Part shown: piece by piece, positions 42,333-51,122 of the stretch
Layout of the letters: each line of letters begins with the position of its first letter
How positions within the stretch are numbered: the first letter of the stretch is position 1
Origin: JAKOUY01 sp037045185
Lineage (GTDB): Bacteria; Actinomycetota; Acidimicrobiia; Acidimicrobiales; Ilumatobacteraceae
NCBI GenBank assembly: GCA_037045185.1
Contig: JBAOHQ010000004.1
Location: forward strand, 868,001-932,000
Length of the DNA stretch: 64,000 bases
Direction of reading: 5' to 3'
Program-made: the position numbers and the translations under genes
The notes under the pieces: generated by a model
Told to the model about the DNA's origin: nothing
What the model saw: only the letters and a program-made list of their open reading frames with translations
The model's database searches: none

Positions 42333-45005
42333 TCAGCCGCCCCGGGGGGCTCGCTTGGCGGGCACCCGCTTCGCCGCCGGCTTCTTCGTGGCTGCGGCCC
42401 TGGCCGGTGCTCGCTTCGAGGCGGCCTTCTTCGCCGGGCGGTCACCGGCCGTCTCGCGGCGGATGGCCAGCAGTTCGTAGGCCCGCTCGGGCGTCATCAC
42501 CTCGACCCGATCGCCCTTGGACAGCGAGGCGTTGGTCTCGCCGTCGGTGACGTAGACGCCGAAGCGGCCATCCTTGGCCACCACGGCGCGTCCGCTGGCG
42601 GGGTCGTTGCCGAACTCACGCAACGGGCCCGCTGCGGCCATGTCGCGGGCTCCGCCGCGGCGGAACACCTTCGGCTGGGCGAGGATGGCCAGTGCCTGAT
42701 CGAGGGTGATCGTCAGCAACTGGTCTTCGTTGTCCAGCGAGCGGAAGTCCTTGCCCTTGTTGACGTATGGGCCGTAGCGCCCGTTGTTCGCCATGATCAA
42801 CTCGCCGTCGGCTGGATCGGCGCCCAGCGTGCGCGGCAGCGCCAGCAGGGAGATCGCCTCGTCGAGGGTCAGCCGCTCCAGCACCATCGTCTTGAACAGG
42901 CTGGACATCCGCGGTTTGGCCAACCCCGGCGGCAACCGGTCGGGCGCGCCCCACTGCACGTAGGGTCCGAAGCGGCCGTTCTTGGCGTACACCGGGTAGC
43001 CGTCGAGCTCACCGATGGGCTCGTCGCTCTTCGGCGCGGCCAGGAGGGTGGCGGCCATCTCCACGGTCAGCTCGTCGGGCGTCAGGTCGTCGGGGACGCT
43101 GGCGGTGTCCTCGCCGCGCTTGACGTACGGGCCGTACTTGCCGGGCTTGACCACGATCTCCCGACCGGCGTCGTCCACCCCGATCGGGAAGGTGTTGATC
43201 TCGGCGGCGTCGATGCCCTCGAGGTTCTCCTCGACGAGGCGCTTCAAGCCGGGCAGGGCGTCCTCGCCGGTCTCGCCGCTGCCGAAGTAGAACTCGTGCA
43301 GCCAGTCCTGCTTCTGGCGTTCGTTGCGGGCGATGGCGTCGAGGTCCTCTTCGACCCTGGCGGTGAAGGCGTAGTCCACCAGCTCGTCGAAGTGCTTCTC
43401 CAGCAGGCCCACCACGGCGAAGGCCGTCCAGGTGGGGACCAGCGCCTGGCCCTTCTTCCAGATGTATCCACGGTCCTGCACGGTCTGGATGATCGAGGCC
43501 CACGTCGACGGGCGGCCGATGTCCAACTCGTCGAGGCGCTTGACCAGTGAGGCCTCGGTGTAGCGCGGCGGCGGTGTGGTGGCGTGGCCGTTGGCGGTCA
43601 ACGAGGCGACCGGCACCTGCTGGCCCACCTGCAGCGGGGGCAGCAGCGCCTCACGCTCGATCCCGGCGGTGGCGTCCTCGTCCACCGACTCGACGTACAC
43701 CTGGCGGTGTCCGGGGAAGGTGATCGTGGTGCCGCTGGCGGCGAACTCGGCGTCGGTCCCGGCGGCCGGACCGGACTGGGCCAGCGCACCGAGGCGGATG
43801 CTGACGGTGGTGCCGGCGGCGTCGGCCATCTGCGAGGCCAGCGTGCGCTGCCAGATCATCCGGTAGAGGGCCAGTTCCTGGGCGTTGAGATCACCGGCGA
43901 CGGTGTCGGGGGCACGGAGCGGGGTGGTGGGCCGGATGCACTCGTGGGCTTCCTGGGCGTTCTTCGATTTGCTGGTGTACTGGCGCGGCGCGGGGGACAC
44001 GAAGTTGGCGCCGTAGGCCCGCTTGATCTCGTCACGGACGGCGGCCATCGCCTCGGCGCTCAGCACCACCGTGTCGGTACGCATGTAGGTGATGTAGCCA
44101 CGCTCGTACAGGCCCTGGGCCAGGCGCATCACCTGGCTGCTGCTGAGCCGCAGCTTGCGGCCGCCCTCCTGCTGCAGGGTGCTGGTCATGAACGGGGGCT
44201 TGGGTGAGCTGCGGTACGGCTTGTCCTCGACGCTGCGAACCGTTACGTCCTGGCCGGCGAGACCGTCGACGAGGTGGTGGGCCCGAGCCTCGTCCACCAC
44301 CACGACGGACCCCTTCGGCCGGCCCGCGGCAGTGAAGTCCTTGCCGGTGGCGATCCTGACGCCATCGACGGCCACCAGGGTGGCGGTGAAGTCGGGGACG
44401 GTGCCGGTCAGCAACTCGACGTCCCAGTACCCGGCGGAGACGAACGCCATCCGCTCCCGCTCGCGCTCCACGATCAGGCGCACGGTGGGGCTCTGGACGC
44501 GCCCGGCCGACAGCCCGCGGTTCACCCGGCGCCACAGGACCGGGGAGACCTCGTAGCCGTACAGCCGGTCGAGCAGGCGGCGGGTCTCGGCCGCGTCCAC
44601 CAGCCCGTAGTCGAGACCTCGGGGGTTGGCCACGGCGTGGTCGATCGCCGACTTGGTGATCTCGTGGAACACCATCCGCTTCACCGGGATCTTCGGCTTC
44701 AGGTACTCCAGCAGGTGCCAGCTGATCGCCTCACCCTCGCGGTCCTCGTCGGTGGCGAGGTACAACTCGCTGGCGTCCTTGACCATCGCCCGCAGGTCCT
44801 TGACGATGGTCCTGCCGCGCTCGGTCAACTCGTACGTGGGCTTGAACCCGTTGTCCACGTCGATCGACAGGCCCTTGGCCGGCAGGTCGGCGACATGACC
44901 CACCGAGGCGCGCACGTCGAAGCCCGAACCGAGGAACTCGGCGAGCTTCTTGGCCTTGGTCAGGGACTCGACGATGACGAGCGGTCGGGACCGCGTGGTG
45001 GACAT
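42333..45005 (-). CDS. topA: DNA topoisomerase I (type IA)
   Basis: 890 residues. TOPRIM domain starts LVIVESLTKAKKLAEFLG and contains TDEDREGEAISWH. The active-site tyrosine is in YITYMRTDT. The C-terminus has four topoisomerase C-terminal repeats (KYGPYV, RFGPYV, RYGPYV, RFGVYV) instead of zinc fingers. A Lys/Arg/Ala-rich tail (KKAASKRAPARAAATKKPAAKR) follows, as in actinobacteria, where it makes the enzyme processive. It relaxes negative supercoils ahead of replication and transcription. This essential gene is intact. Confidence 0.96.
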   Translation of the reverse strand: MSTTRSRPLVIVESLTKAKKLAEFLGSGFDVRASVGHVADLPAKGLSIDVDNGFKPTYELTERGRTIVKDLRAMVKDASELYLATDEDREGEAISWHLLEYLKPKIPVKRMVFHEITKSAIDHAVANPRGLDYGLVDAAETRRLLDRLYGYEVSPVLWRRVNRGLSAGRVQSPTVRLIVERERERMAFVSAGYWDVELLTGTVPDFTATLVAVDGVRIATGKDFTAAGRPKGSVVVVDEARAHHLVDGLAGQDVTVRSVEDKPYRSSPKPPFMTSTLQQEGGRKLRLSSSQVMRLAQGLYERGYITYMRTDTVVLSAEAMAAVRDEIKRAYGANFVSPAPRQYTSKSKNAQEAHECIRPTTPLRAPDTVAGDLNAQELALYRMIWQRTLASQMADAAGTTVSIRLGALAQSGPAAGTDAEFAASGTTITFPGHRQVYVESVDEDATAGIEREALLPPLQVGQQVPVASLTANGHATTPPPRYTEASLVKRLDELDIGRPSTWASIIQTVQDRGYIWKKGQALVPTWTAFAVVGLLEKHFDELVDYAFTARVEEDLDAIARNERQKQDWLHEFYFGSGETGEDALPGLKRLVEENLEGIDAAEINTFPIGVDDAGREIVVKPGKYGPYVKRGEDTASVPDDLTPDELTVEMAATLLAAPKSDEPIGELDGYPVYAKNGRFGPYVQWGAPDRLPPGLAKPRMSSLFKTMVLERLTLDEAISLLALPRTLGADPADGELIMANNGRYGPYVNKGKDFRSLDNEDQLLTITLDQALAILAQPKVFRRGGARDMAAAGPLREFGNDPASGRAVVAKDGRFGVYVTDGETNASLSKGDRVEVMTPERAYELLAIRRETAGDRPAKKAASKRAPARAAATKKPAAKRVPAKRAPRGG

Positions 45006-45040
45006 TGGGTGCGAGTGCTAGGCGACGGCGACGGCAGTTG

Positions 45041-47344
45041 TCAAGGCAGGGGATCGGCCGGGCGTGGCGTGAGGTGATCGCGGCTGCCCTCCACGTTGAC
45101 CCGTGGCAGGATCCGATCGAGCCATGCAGGCATCCACCAGTTGCGCGCCCCGAGCAGCTCCATCGTGGACGGGACCAGCACCATGCGCACGATGGTGGCG
45201 TCCACCAGCACGGCGACGGCAAGGCCGAGACCGAACAGTTTCAGCTGGCGGTCGTCGCCGAGGACGAAGGCGGCGAACACGCACACCATGATCAGCGCCG
45301 CGGCCGTGATCACCCGGGCGGTCACCGCCAAGCCGTCTGCCACCGCGGTGGCGTTGTCACCGGTTCGGTCGTACTCCTCCTTCATTCGTGACAGCAGGAA
45401 CACCTCGTAGTCCATCGACAGCCCGAAGGTGATGGCGAACAGCATCATCGGCACCCAGGCCTCGATCGGGCCCGGTTCACCGATGGCGAAGACGTCCTTC
45501 AACCACCCCCACTGGAAGATGGCGACGATCACCCCGTACGCCGCGCCGACGGACAGCAGGTTCATGGCCACCGCCTTCAGTGGCACCAAGACACTGCGGA
45601 AGACCACCATCAGCAGCAGGAAGCTCAGGAGCAGGACCGCACCGATCAGGATCTTCAGCCGCTGGGCGAGGAAGCTGGAGAAGTCGACACCGATGGCGGT
45701 GGTGCCACCGACGGCCACCTCGTGCCCGGTGCCCGGCAGGACGTCGTCACGCAGGCGCTGCACCAGGTCCGTGGTGGCCTCGTCCTGGGGCGAGGTCTTG
45801 GCAAAGGCCTGCCACATGTAGACGCCGTTGGCCAGCGGGATCGGCTTGCTGACGAAGGCGATGTTCGGGTCGGCGCCCACTGCGCTGCTGATGGCGGTGG
45901 CCGCGGTCTGGTCCACGCCGGGGTCGCTGCTGACCATCACGATCGGCCCGTTGAAGCCCGGGCCGAACCCGTCGGCCAGCAGGTCGTAGGCCTGCCGGGC
46001 GGTCTGCTTCTCGGCCAGGTTGCCGTTGTCGCTGAACCCCATCCGGATGGCGAACACCGGCAGGGCCAGCACGCCCATGATCATCAGCCCGCCGACGAAC
46101 CCGACCCACGGCCGGCGCTGGATGAACCGGCTCCACCGCCACCATCCCTGCTGCTGGCGCGGCTTGGCGTGGCGGTGCGGGAGCGGGGTCCGCAGGGCGC
46201 GGCCCACGGGCAGGAAGCTGGCGACCATCACCACCACGGCGATGCCGACCGCGCCGAGCAAGGCGGCGCCGAGTGGCAGACCGGTCAGCACCCCGGCGAG
46301 GGCCAGCACGACGAACACGCCCGTGCTGATCGCCGCGGCCCGCGAGGTGTTGTCGATGCGCCGCCCGACGAAGCCGAGCAGCGCCGGCACGAGCGTGATC
46401 GCGGCCAGCATCATCACCAGCACGGCGAGCGACCCGGCGATGGCCAGGCCGCGCACGAAGGCGATGCCCACCACCATCAGGCCGAGCAGGGAGATCATCA
46501 CGGTGATCCCGGCGAACACCACCGCTCGGCCGGAGGTGTCCACCGCGGCCACGATCGAGTTCTCCACCGAGTCACCGGCGTGGAGGTGCTCCCGGTAGCG
46601 GGTGACGATGAACAGGGCGTAATCGATCCCCACCCCGAGGCCGATCATCGCCGCCATCTGCGGCGAGAAGCTGGGCATCTCGTGCAGCCGGCTGGCCAGG
46701 GCGACGCCGCCCATGCTGACGCCGAGGCCGAACAGCGCCGTGCCGATCGGCAACCCCATGGCCAGGACCGAGCCGAAGGCGACCAGCAGGATGAGGATCG
46801 CGGCCAGGATCCCGAGCAGCTCGCTCTCGGGGAACTCGAACTCGTTGAACACCTCGCCACCGAACTCGATGCGCAGTCCCGGGACCGAGACCTCGTCGCC
46901 GAGGGCGCGGATCTGCTTGGCGAGGTCACGCAACTGCCCCTCGGTGCGGTCCGAGGAGATGGCCAGTTGGGCGAAGGAGATGGGCTTGGTGGCGCTGTTG
47001 AACGCCGCCCCGGCGGGTGTGAAGGGGCTGGTGACCTTCACGCCGTCGAGCGCGTCGACCTTGGCGAACAACCCCTCCATCGCCGCCTTCACCGCCGAAT
47101 CGGCCGTTCCCTGGTGGGCCGTGAACACGATCTGGGCGTTGAAGCCGCTGTCCTCCCGGTTGCCGGCCGCGATCAAGGTCTCCTGGACGGTCTTGGACTG
47201 GCTGTCGGGCAGGCTGAAGCTGGTGTGGTAGTCGGAGCCGACGGCCCCGGAGATGGCGTTGACCGCCACCAGTAGTGGCAACCAGATGGCGAACACCATG
47301 ATCCATCGGCGCCGAAAGGCGAATCGTGCAAGGGACACCAGCAT
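45041..47344 (-). CDS. MMPL/RND-family transporter
   Basis: 767 residues, about 12 membrane helices in two repeats, each with an extracytoplasmic loop. Family segments: MAAMIGLGVGIDYALFIVTRYREHL (first half) and ITFGLSMDYEVFLLSRMKEEYDRTGD (second half), each with the D-Y pair that conducts protons. MMPL proteins export lipids, glycolipids or drugs. The substrate is unknown. It lies 35 bases upstream of topA on the same strand. The predicted start MLVSLARFAFRRRW is typical. Confidence 0.88.
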   Translation of the reverse strand: MLVSLARFAFRRRWIMVFAIWLPLLVAVNAISGAVGSDYHTSFSLPDSQSKTVQETLIAAGNREDSGFNAQIVFTAHQGTADSAVKAAMEGLFAKVDALDGVKVTSPFTPAGAAFNSATKPISFAQLAISSDRTEGQLRDLAKQIRALGDEVSVPGLRIEFGGEVFNEFEFPESELLGILAAILILLVAFGSVLAMGLPIGTALFGLGVSMGGVALASRLHEMPSFSPQMAAMIGLGVGIDYALFIVTRYREHLHAGDSVENSIVAAVDTSGRAVVFAGITVMISLLGLMVVGIAFVRGLAIAGSLAVLVMMLAAITLVPALLGFVGRRIDNTSRAAAISTGVFVVLALAGVLTGLPLGAALLGAVGIAVVVMVASFLPVGRALRTPLPHRHAKPRQQQGWWRWSRFIQRRPWVGFVGGLMIMGVLALPVFAIRMGFSDNGNLAEKQTARQAYDLLADGFGPGFNGPIVMVSSDPGVDQTAATAISSAVGADPNIAFVSKPIPLANGVYMWQAFAKTSPQDEATTDLVQRLRDDVLPGTGHEVAVGGTTAIGVDFSSFLAQRLKILIGAVLLLSFLLLMVVFRSVLVPLKAVAMNLLSVGAAYGVIVAIFQWGWLKDVFAIGEPGPIEAWVPMMLFAITFGLSMDYEVFLLSRMKEEYDRTGDNATAVADGLAVTARVITAAALIMVCVFAAFVLGDDRQLKLFGLGLAVAVLVDATIVRMVLVPSTMELLGARNWWMPAWLDRILPRVNVEGSRDHLTPRPADPLP

Positions 47345-47484
47345 GCCTGGGAGGCTAACGGTGGGCGCCCGAGCCGAGGGTGTGATTCCCGCCGCGCCGG
47401 CCCGGGCCTGGTGGCGGGTCGGGCCGTGGCTTGGTGGGGTGAGATGTATTTTGCGTGCAGTATGCAGGATGGCGGACCGTGTGC

Positions 47485-47490
47485 GAGACT
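47485..47490 (+). promoter_or_regulatory. Weak -10-like element before the TauE-like gene
   Basis: GAGACT ends six bases before the GTG at 47497. A TGCAGTATGCA near-palindrome at 47456-47466 might be an operator for the GntR protein encoded downstream. Confidence 0.25.
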
Positions 47491-47496
47491 GGGTCA

Positions 47497-48249
47497 GTGA
47501 CCGTCTCGGCCGCCGCTCATCTTGCCTGTGCAGCCGCCGCGGTGGGCGCCGGCGCGGTGAACGCCATTGCCGGTGGGGGCACGCTGATCTCGTTCCCGGT
47601 GATGACCGCGGTGGGCGTGCCGTCCGTGCGGGCCAACGCCACCAACACCGTGTCGCTGTGCCCGGGCTACATCGGCGGGACCGTCGCTCAGCGCAGGGAC
47701 CTCGGCCAACTCGGTGACAGCGTCAAGGCGCCGCTGGTCGTCTCGGCGGCCGGCGGACTGGTCGGCTCGATCCTGCTCGTGCTGTCCAGCGAGGCGATGT
47801 TCCGGGCGATCGTGCCGTATCTCATCATCGGCGCCTGCGTCCTGCTGGCCGTGCAGGCGCCGTTGCGGTCGTGGTTGTTCGGCCGTCACCGCGCCGAGCA
47901 CCGCCTGGTCGAGCTGTCGGCGATCGGCGCCGCGTCGGTGTACGGCGGTTACTTCGGGGCCGGGCTCGGCATCATGCTGATCGCCGTGCTCGGGCTGTTC
48001 TCCGACGCCCCGCTCACCCGGGTCAACGCCCTCAAGCAACTGCTGTCGATCGCCGTCAACGTCAGCGCCGCGGCGTTTCTGACGTTCTCCGGCACGGTGG
48101 AGTGGTCTCTGGTGGCCGTGATGGCGCCGATGAGCCTGATCGGCGGGCACGTCGGCGGCCGGCTGGTGTCGGTGATCAAGCCGAACGTGCTGCGCGTGGT
48201 GGTGGTCGTCTACGGCCTGATCGTGGCCACGGTGTACCTGCTGCGCTGA
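47497..48249 (+). CDS. TauE/SafE-family sulfite/organic anion exporter-like permease
   Basis: 250 residues, about eight membrane helices. The two family repeats are visible: AGAVNAIAGGGTLISFPVM with ANATNTVSLCPGYIGG in the first half, and ASVYGGYFGAGLGIMLIAVLGLF with NALKQLLSIAVNVSAAAFL in the second. The family moves sulfite, sulfoacetate or other anions. The GTG at 47497 is preferred over upstream in-frame starts because it fits the leaderless pattern. The GntR gene follows at 17 bases, so they are probably co-expressed. Confidence 0.85.
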   Translation: MTVSAAAHLACAAAAVGAGAVNAIAGGGTLISFPVMTAVGVPSVRANATNTVSLCPGYIGGTVAQRRDLGQLGDSVKAPLVVSAAGGLVGSILLVLSSEAMFRAIVPYLIIGACVLLAVQAPLRSWLFGRHRAEHRLVELSAIGAASVYGGYFGAGLGIMLIAVLGLFSDAPLTRVNALKQLLSIAVNVSAAAFLTFSGTVEWSLVAVMAPMSLIGGHVGGRLVSVIKPNVLRVVVVVYGLIVATVYLLR

Positions 48250-48260
48250 CGCGGCGTTTG

Positions 48261-48266
48261 TAGGGT
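48261..48266 (+). promoter_or_regulatory. -10-like element for a leaderless GntR-gene message
   Basis: TAGGGT ends six bases before the GTG at 48273, which decides that start over the GTG at 48267. Confidence 0.4.
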
Positions 48267-48272
48267 GTGTCC

Positions 48273-48926
48273 GTGACCATCGGCCAGTCATACCGCACCC
48301 TGCGTGAAGTGGTCGCCGACGAGATCCACGGGATGATCAGCCGCGGTGAGCTGAAGCCCGGTGACCGCCTGCTCGAAGACCGTCTCGCCGAGCACCTCGG
48401 CGTGTCCCGCAACCCGATCCGCGAGGCGATCCGGGCGCTGGAGGGCACCGGTCTGGTGGAGGTCACCCCGCGCCGCGGCGCCTATGTGACGCGCATCGAG
48501 GAGGACCAGGCCTGTCAGTTGCTGGAGCTGCGAACCGTGCTGGAGGCCTATGCCGCGCAGCGGGCGGCGGTGCGCCGCACCGACGACGACCTCACCGCGC
48601 TGCAGCGCTGCATCGACACCGGCCGGGCGGCCACCGCCGCCGGTGACCTGGTCAGCGCCGCCCAGCGCCACCGCGAGTTCCACCTGATCATCGAGCGCGC
48701 CGCGGCCAACGTGTACCTCGACGGCGCCGTGTCGCCGCTGCGCCACCAGACCGAGCTGATCTTCAGCATGCTCACCGATACCCGCGGCGTGACCAGCTGG
48801 GACGAGCACCAGGCCATCTACGACGCCCTCGCCGCCGGTGACGCCGACCGGGCCCGGGTCGCCACGCGCACCCACATGGACAACGTCATGCTGGGCCTGG
48901 TGACCCGCCCGCCCACTGCCCCCTGA
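48273..48926 (+). CDS. GntR-family regulator with FCD domain
   Basis: 217 residues. The N-terminal winged helix (YRTLREVVADEIHGMISRGELKPGDRLLEDRLAEHLGVSRNPIREAIRALEGTGLVEV) is the GntR signature. The C-terminal helical FCD domain carries metal/ligand histidines in RHREFHLII and SWDEHQAIYDAL. FCD regulators repress catabolic genes until an organic acid or amino acid binds. It lies between the TauE-like permease and the FAD oxidoreductase; an inverted repeat spans its end and the next start. Confidence 0.9.
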   Translation: MTIGQSYRTLREVVADEIHGMISRGELKPGDRLLEDRLAEHLGVSRNPIREAIRALEGTGLVEVTPRRGAYVTRIEEDQACQLLELRTVLEAYAAQRAAVRRTDDDLTALQRCIDTGRAATAAGDLVSAAQRHREFHLIIERAAANVYLDGAVSPLRHQTELIFSMLTDTRGVTSWDEHQAIYDALAAGDADRARVATRTHMDNVMLGLVTRPPTAP

Positions 48927-48931
48927 CCGCA

Positions 48932-48979
48932 TTCATGTCACCGCATCAACGAAGGGTCCGTTCATGTGGTGACATGAAC
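48932..48979. promoter_or_regulatory. Inverted-repeat cluster of TTCATGT half-sites before the FAD oxidoreductase
   Basis: Three copies of TTCATGT lie here: one at 48932 (part of TTCATGTCACC), one at 48961, and one inverted at 48978. The last two form a perfect palindrome with 8-base arms and GGTG spacer (48960-48979) that covers the start codon at 48974. TTCATGTCACC and GGTGACATGAA also pair as 11-base arms 25 bases apart. It is either an operator, most simply for the GntR protein upstream, or an attenuator-like hairpin. Confidence 0.5.
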
Positions 48980-50113
48980 GAGGCGGGCGGCACGGTGGAC
49001 GTGGTGGTGGTCGGGGCAGGGATCGCCGGGGCCAGTGCGGCGTGGGCGCTAGCCGAGCACCTCGACGTCGTGCTGGTCGAGCGCGAGCCGGCAGCGGGGT
49101 ACCACGCCACCGGGCGGTCGGCCAGCGTGCTGTCGGCGACGTCCGGGCCGTACGAGGTCTGCGCCCTGGCAGCCGCCAGCCGCCCGTTCTTCGAGGCCCC
49201 ACCCGAGGGCTTCGGCGAGGTGGCGCTGCTGGCGCCGCGCGGCCTGTGGTGGGTGGGCCAGGCAGCGGACAGCGCCACCTTGGATCGCTTTGCCGTCGAG
49301 GCCGCGGCGGTGACCTCGGTGCGGCGGATGACCGCGGCCGAGACGCTGGCACGGCTGCCCGGGTTCCGTCACGACGCGGTGGCCGGGGGGAGCGTGGCCG
49401 AGCCCGAGGCGATGGCCATCGACACCGCCGCGCTGCTCGACGGCTACCTGCGCGGCCTGCGCCGCCGCGGCGCCAGGCTGCTCACCACGGCCGAGGCGAT
49501 CCGGGCCACACCGACGGGCGCCGGCTGGACGGTCACCGTCGGGGGGTCGGCGGTGCGCTGCCGCCACGTCGTGAACGCCGCGGGGGCCTGGGCCGACGAG
49601 TTCGCCGCACGCGCCGGTGTCGATCCGCTGGGCCTGCAGCCGCACCGGCGCACCGCGGCCCTGGTCCCGGCGCCCGCCACGGTGGCCGGCTGGCCGCTGG
49701 TGATGGACATCGCCGGGAGGTACTACGTGGAGCCGGAGAGCGGCGGGCTGCTGCTGTCGCCCGCCGACGAGACGCCCGCCGAGCCCGGCGACGCCCGCCC
49801 CGAGGAAACCGACGTCGCCTGGGCGCTGCACCGCCTGGACGAGGCGACCGAGCTCGGCGTGCAGCGGGTGCTGCGGTCGTGGGCCGGGTTGCGCACCTTC
49901 GCCCCAGATCGCCGCCCGGTGGTGGGCGAGGATCCACGGGCTCGCGGGTTCTGGTGGCTCGCCGGTCAGGGCGGGGCCGGGATCAAGACGGCCCCGGCGC
50001 TGGCCGCGCTCCTGGCGGCGCAGATCCTCGGGGTGGCCCGACCGCCCACACCCGTGGACGAGGCCCGCCTCGGCCCGGCCCGATTGCGCACGCCGAGCGC
50101 AGCACCAGGCTGA
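48974..50113 (+). CDS. FAD-dependent oxidoreductase (glycine/D-amino-acid oxidase family)
   Basis: 379 residues. N-terminal dinucleotide fold VDVVVVGAGIAGASAAWALAEH with VEREPAAGYHATGRSA, then INAAG-type VNAAGAWADEFA, and a C-terminal FAD contact WWLAGQGGAGIKTAPALAALLA. This is the DAO family, which oxidises amines and amino acids (sarcosine, glycine, D-amino acids). It converges with a five-gene dipeptide-type ABC importer and follows a GntR regulator, so it may oxidise an imported amino acid or peptide-derived amine. No covalent flavin motif is obvious. Confidence 0.85.
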   Translation: MNEAGGTVDVVVVGAGIAGASAAWALAEHLDVVLVEREPAAGYHATGRSASVLSATSGPYEVCALAAASRPFFEAPPEGFGEVALLAPRGLWWVGQAADSATLDRFAVEAAAVTSVRRMTAAETLARLPGFRHDAVAGGSVAEPEAMAIDTAALLDGYLRGLRRRGARLLTTAEAIRATPTGAGWTVTVGGSAVRCRHVVNAAGAWADEFAARAGVDPLGLQPHRRTAALVPAPATVAGWPLVMDIAGRYYVEPESGGLLLSPADETPAEPGDARPEETDVAWALHRLDEATELGVQRVLRSWAGLRTFAPDRRPVVGEDPRARGFWWLAGQGGAGIKTAPALAALLAAQILGVARPPTPVDEARLGPARLRTPSAAPG

Positions 50114-50138
50114 TCGGGCCGGCCGGCGACAACCGGTG

Positions 50139-51122
50139 CTAGCGCAGCCAGCAGGCTGCCCAATGGCCGGGGGCCTTCTCCTCCAGCGGCGGGCTGGCCT
50201 CCCGGCAGCGCTGCTCCACGAGCGGGCAGCGGGTCTGGAACCGGCAGCCCGGCGGTGGGTTGACCGGGTTGGGGATCTCGCCCGACAGCACGATGCGCTG
50301 GCGGCGGCGCTGCACCGGGGGATCGGGGATGGGGACGCTGGACAGCAGCGCCTCGGTGTAGGGGTGCAACGTCCGCTCGTAGATGTCGTCGGTGCTGGCC
50401 AGTTCCACCAGCCGCCCGCAGTACAAGATGGCGATGCGATGGCTGATGTGGCGCACGACCGACAGGTCGTGGGCGATGAACAGGTACGTCAGGTTGCGCT
50501 CCTGCTGGAGGTCCTGCAGCAGGTTGACGACCTGGGCGCGGATCGACACGTCCAGCGCCGACACCGGTTCGTCGGCGACGATGAACGCCGGTTCCAACGC
50601 CAGAGCCCTGGCGATGCCGACGCGCTGGCGTTGGCCACCGCTGAAGGCGTGCGGGTAGCGGCTCGCCGCGTCGGCCGGGAGGCCGCAGCGCTCCAGCAGG
50701 GTCGTGATCTGGGGCATCGCCGCATCGATCGAGTCGATCAGGCCGTGCACCTGCAGCGGTTCGGCCACCAGCTGGGCGACGGTCATGCGCGGGTTCAGGC
50801 TGGCGTACGGATCCTGGAAGACCAGTTGCATGTTCCGCCGCAGCCTGCGCAGCGCCTCGCCGCGCAGCTGGGTGATGTCCTGGCCATCGAAGGTGATCGT
50901 GCCCGACGCGGCGTCCACCCGGCGCAGCACGGCCCGCCCGAGCGTGGTCTTGCCCGAGCCGCTCTCACCCACGAGCCCGAGCGTCTCGCCCCGGGCAATC
51001 GACAGCGAGACGTCGTCCACGGCGCGCAGGTACGTCGGCCGTGTGCCCCACACGCCTTCGCGGCCGACCTCGAAGGTGACGGTGAGCCCGTCGACGTCCA
51101 CCAACGGCGCAGGGGAGCTCAC
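50139..51122 (-). CDS. Dipeptide/oligopeptide-type ABC transporter ATPase (second, DppF-like)
   Basis: 327 residues. Walker A GESGSGKTT (about 50), signature FSGGQRQRVGIARAL, Walker B FIVADEP, and the family's C-terminal oligopeptide-transport motif with cysteines (CRFQTRCPLVEQRCRE). It is the last gene of the operon. The GTG start overlaps the first ATPase stop by four bases (GTGA). It probably works with the upstream ATPase as a heterodimer. TAG stop. Confidence 0.92.
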   Translation of the reverse strand: MSSPAPLVDVDGLTVTFEVGREGVWGTRPTYLRAVDDVSLSIARGETLGLVGESGSGKTTLGRAVLRRVDAASGTITFDGQDITQLRGEALRRLRRNMQLVFQDPYASLNPRMTVAQLVAEPLQVHGLIDSIDAAMPQITTLLERCGLPADAASRYPHAFSGGQRQRVGIARALALEPAFIVADEPVSALDVSIRAQVVNLLQDLQQERNLTYLFIAHDLSVVRHISHRIAILYCGRLVELASTDDIYERTLHPYTEALLSSVPIPDPPVQRRRQRIVLSGEIPNPVNPPPGCRFQTRCPLVEQRCREASPPLEEKAPGHWAACWLR

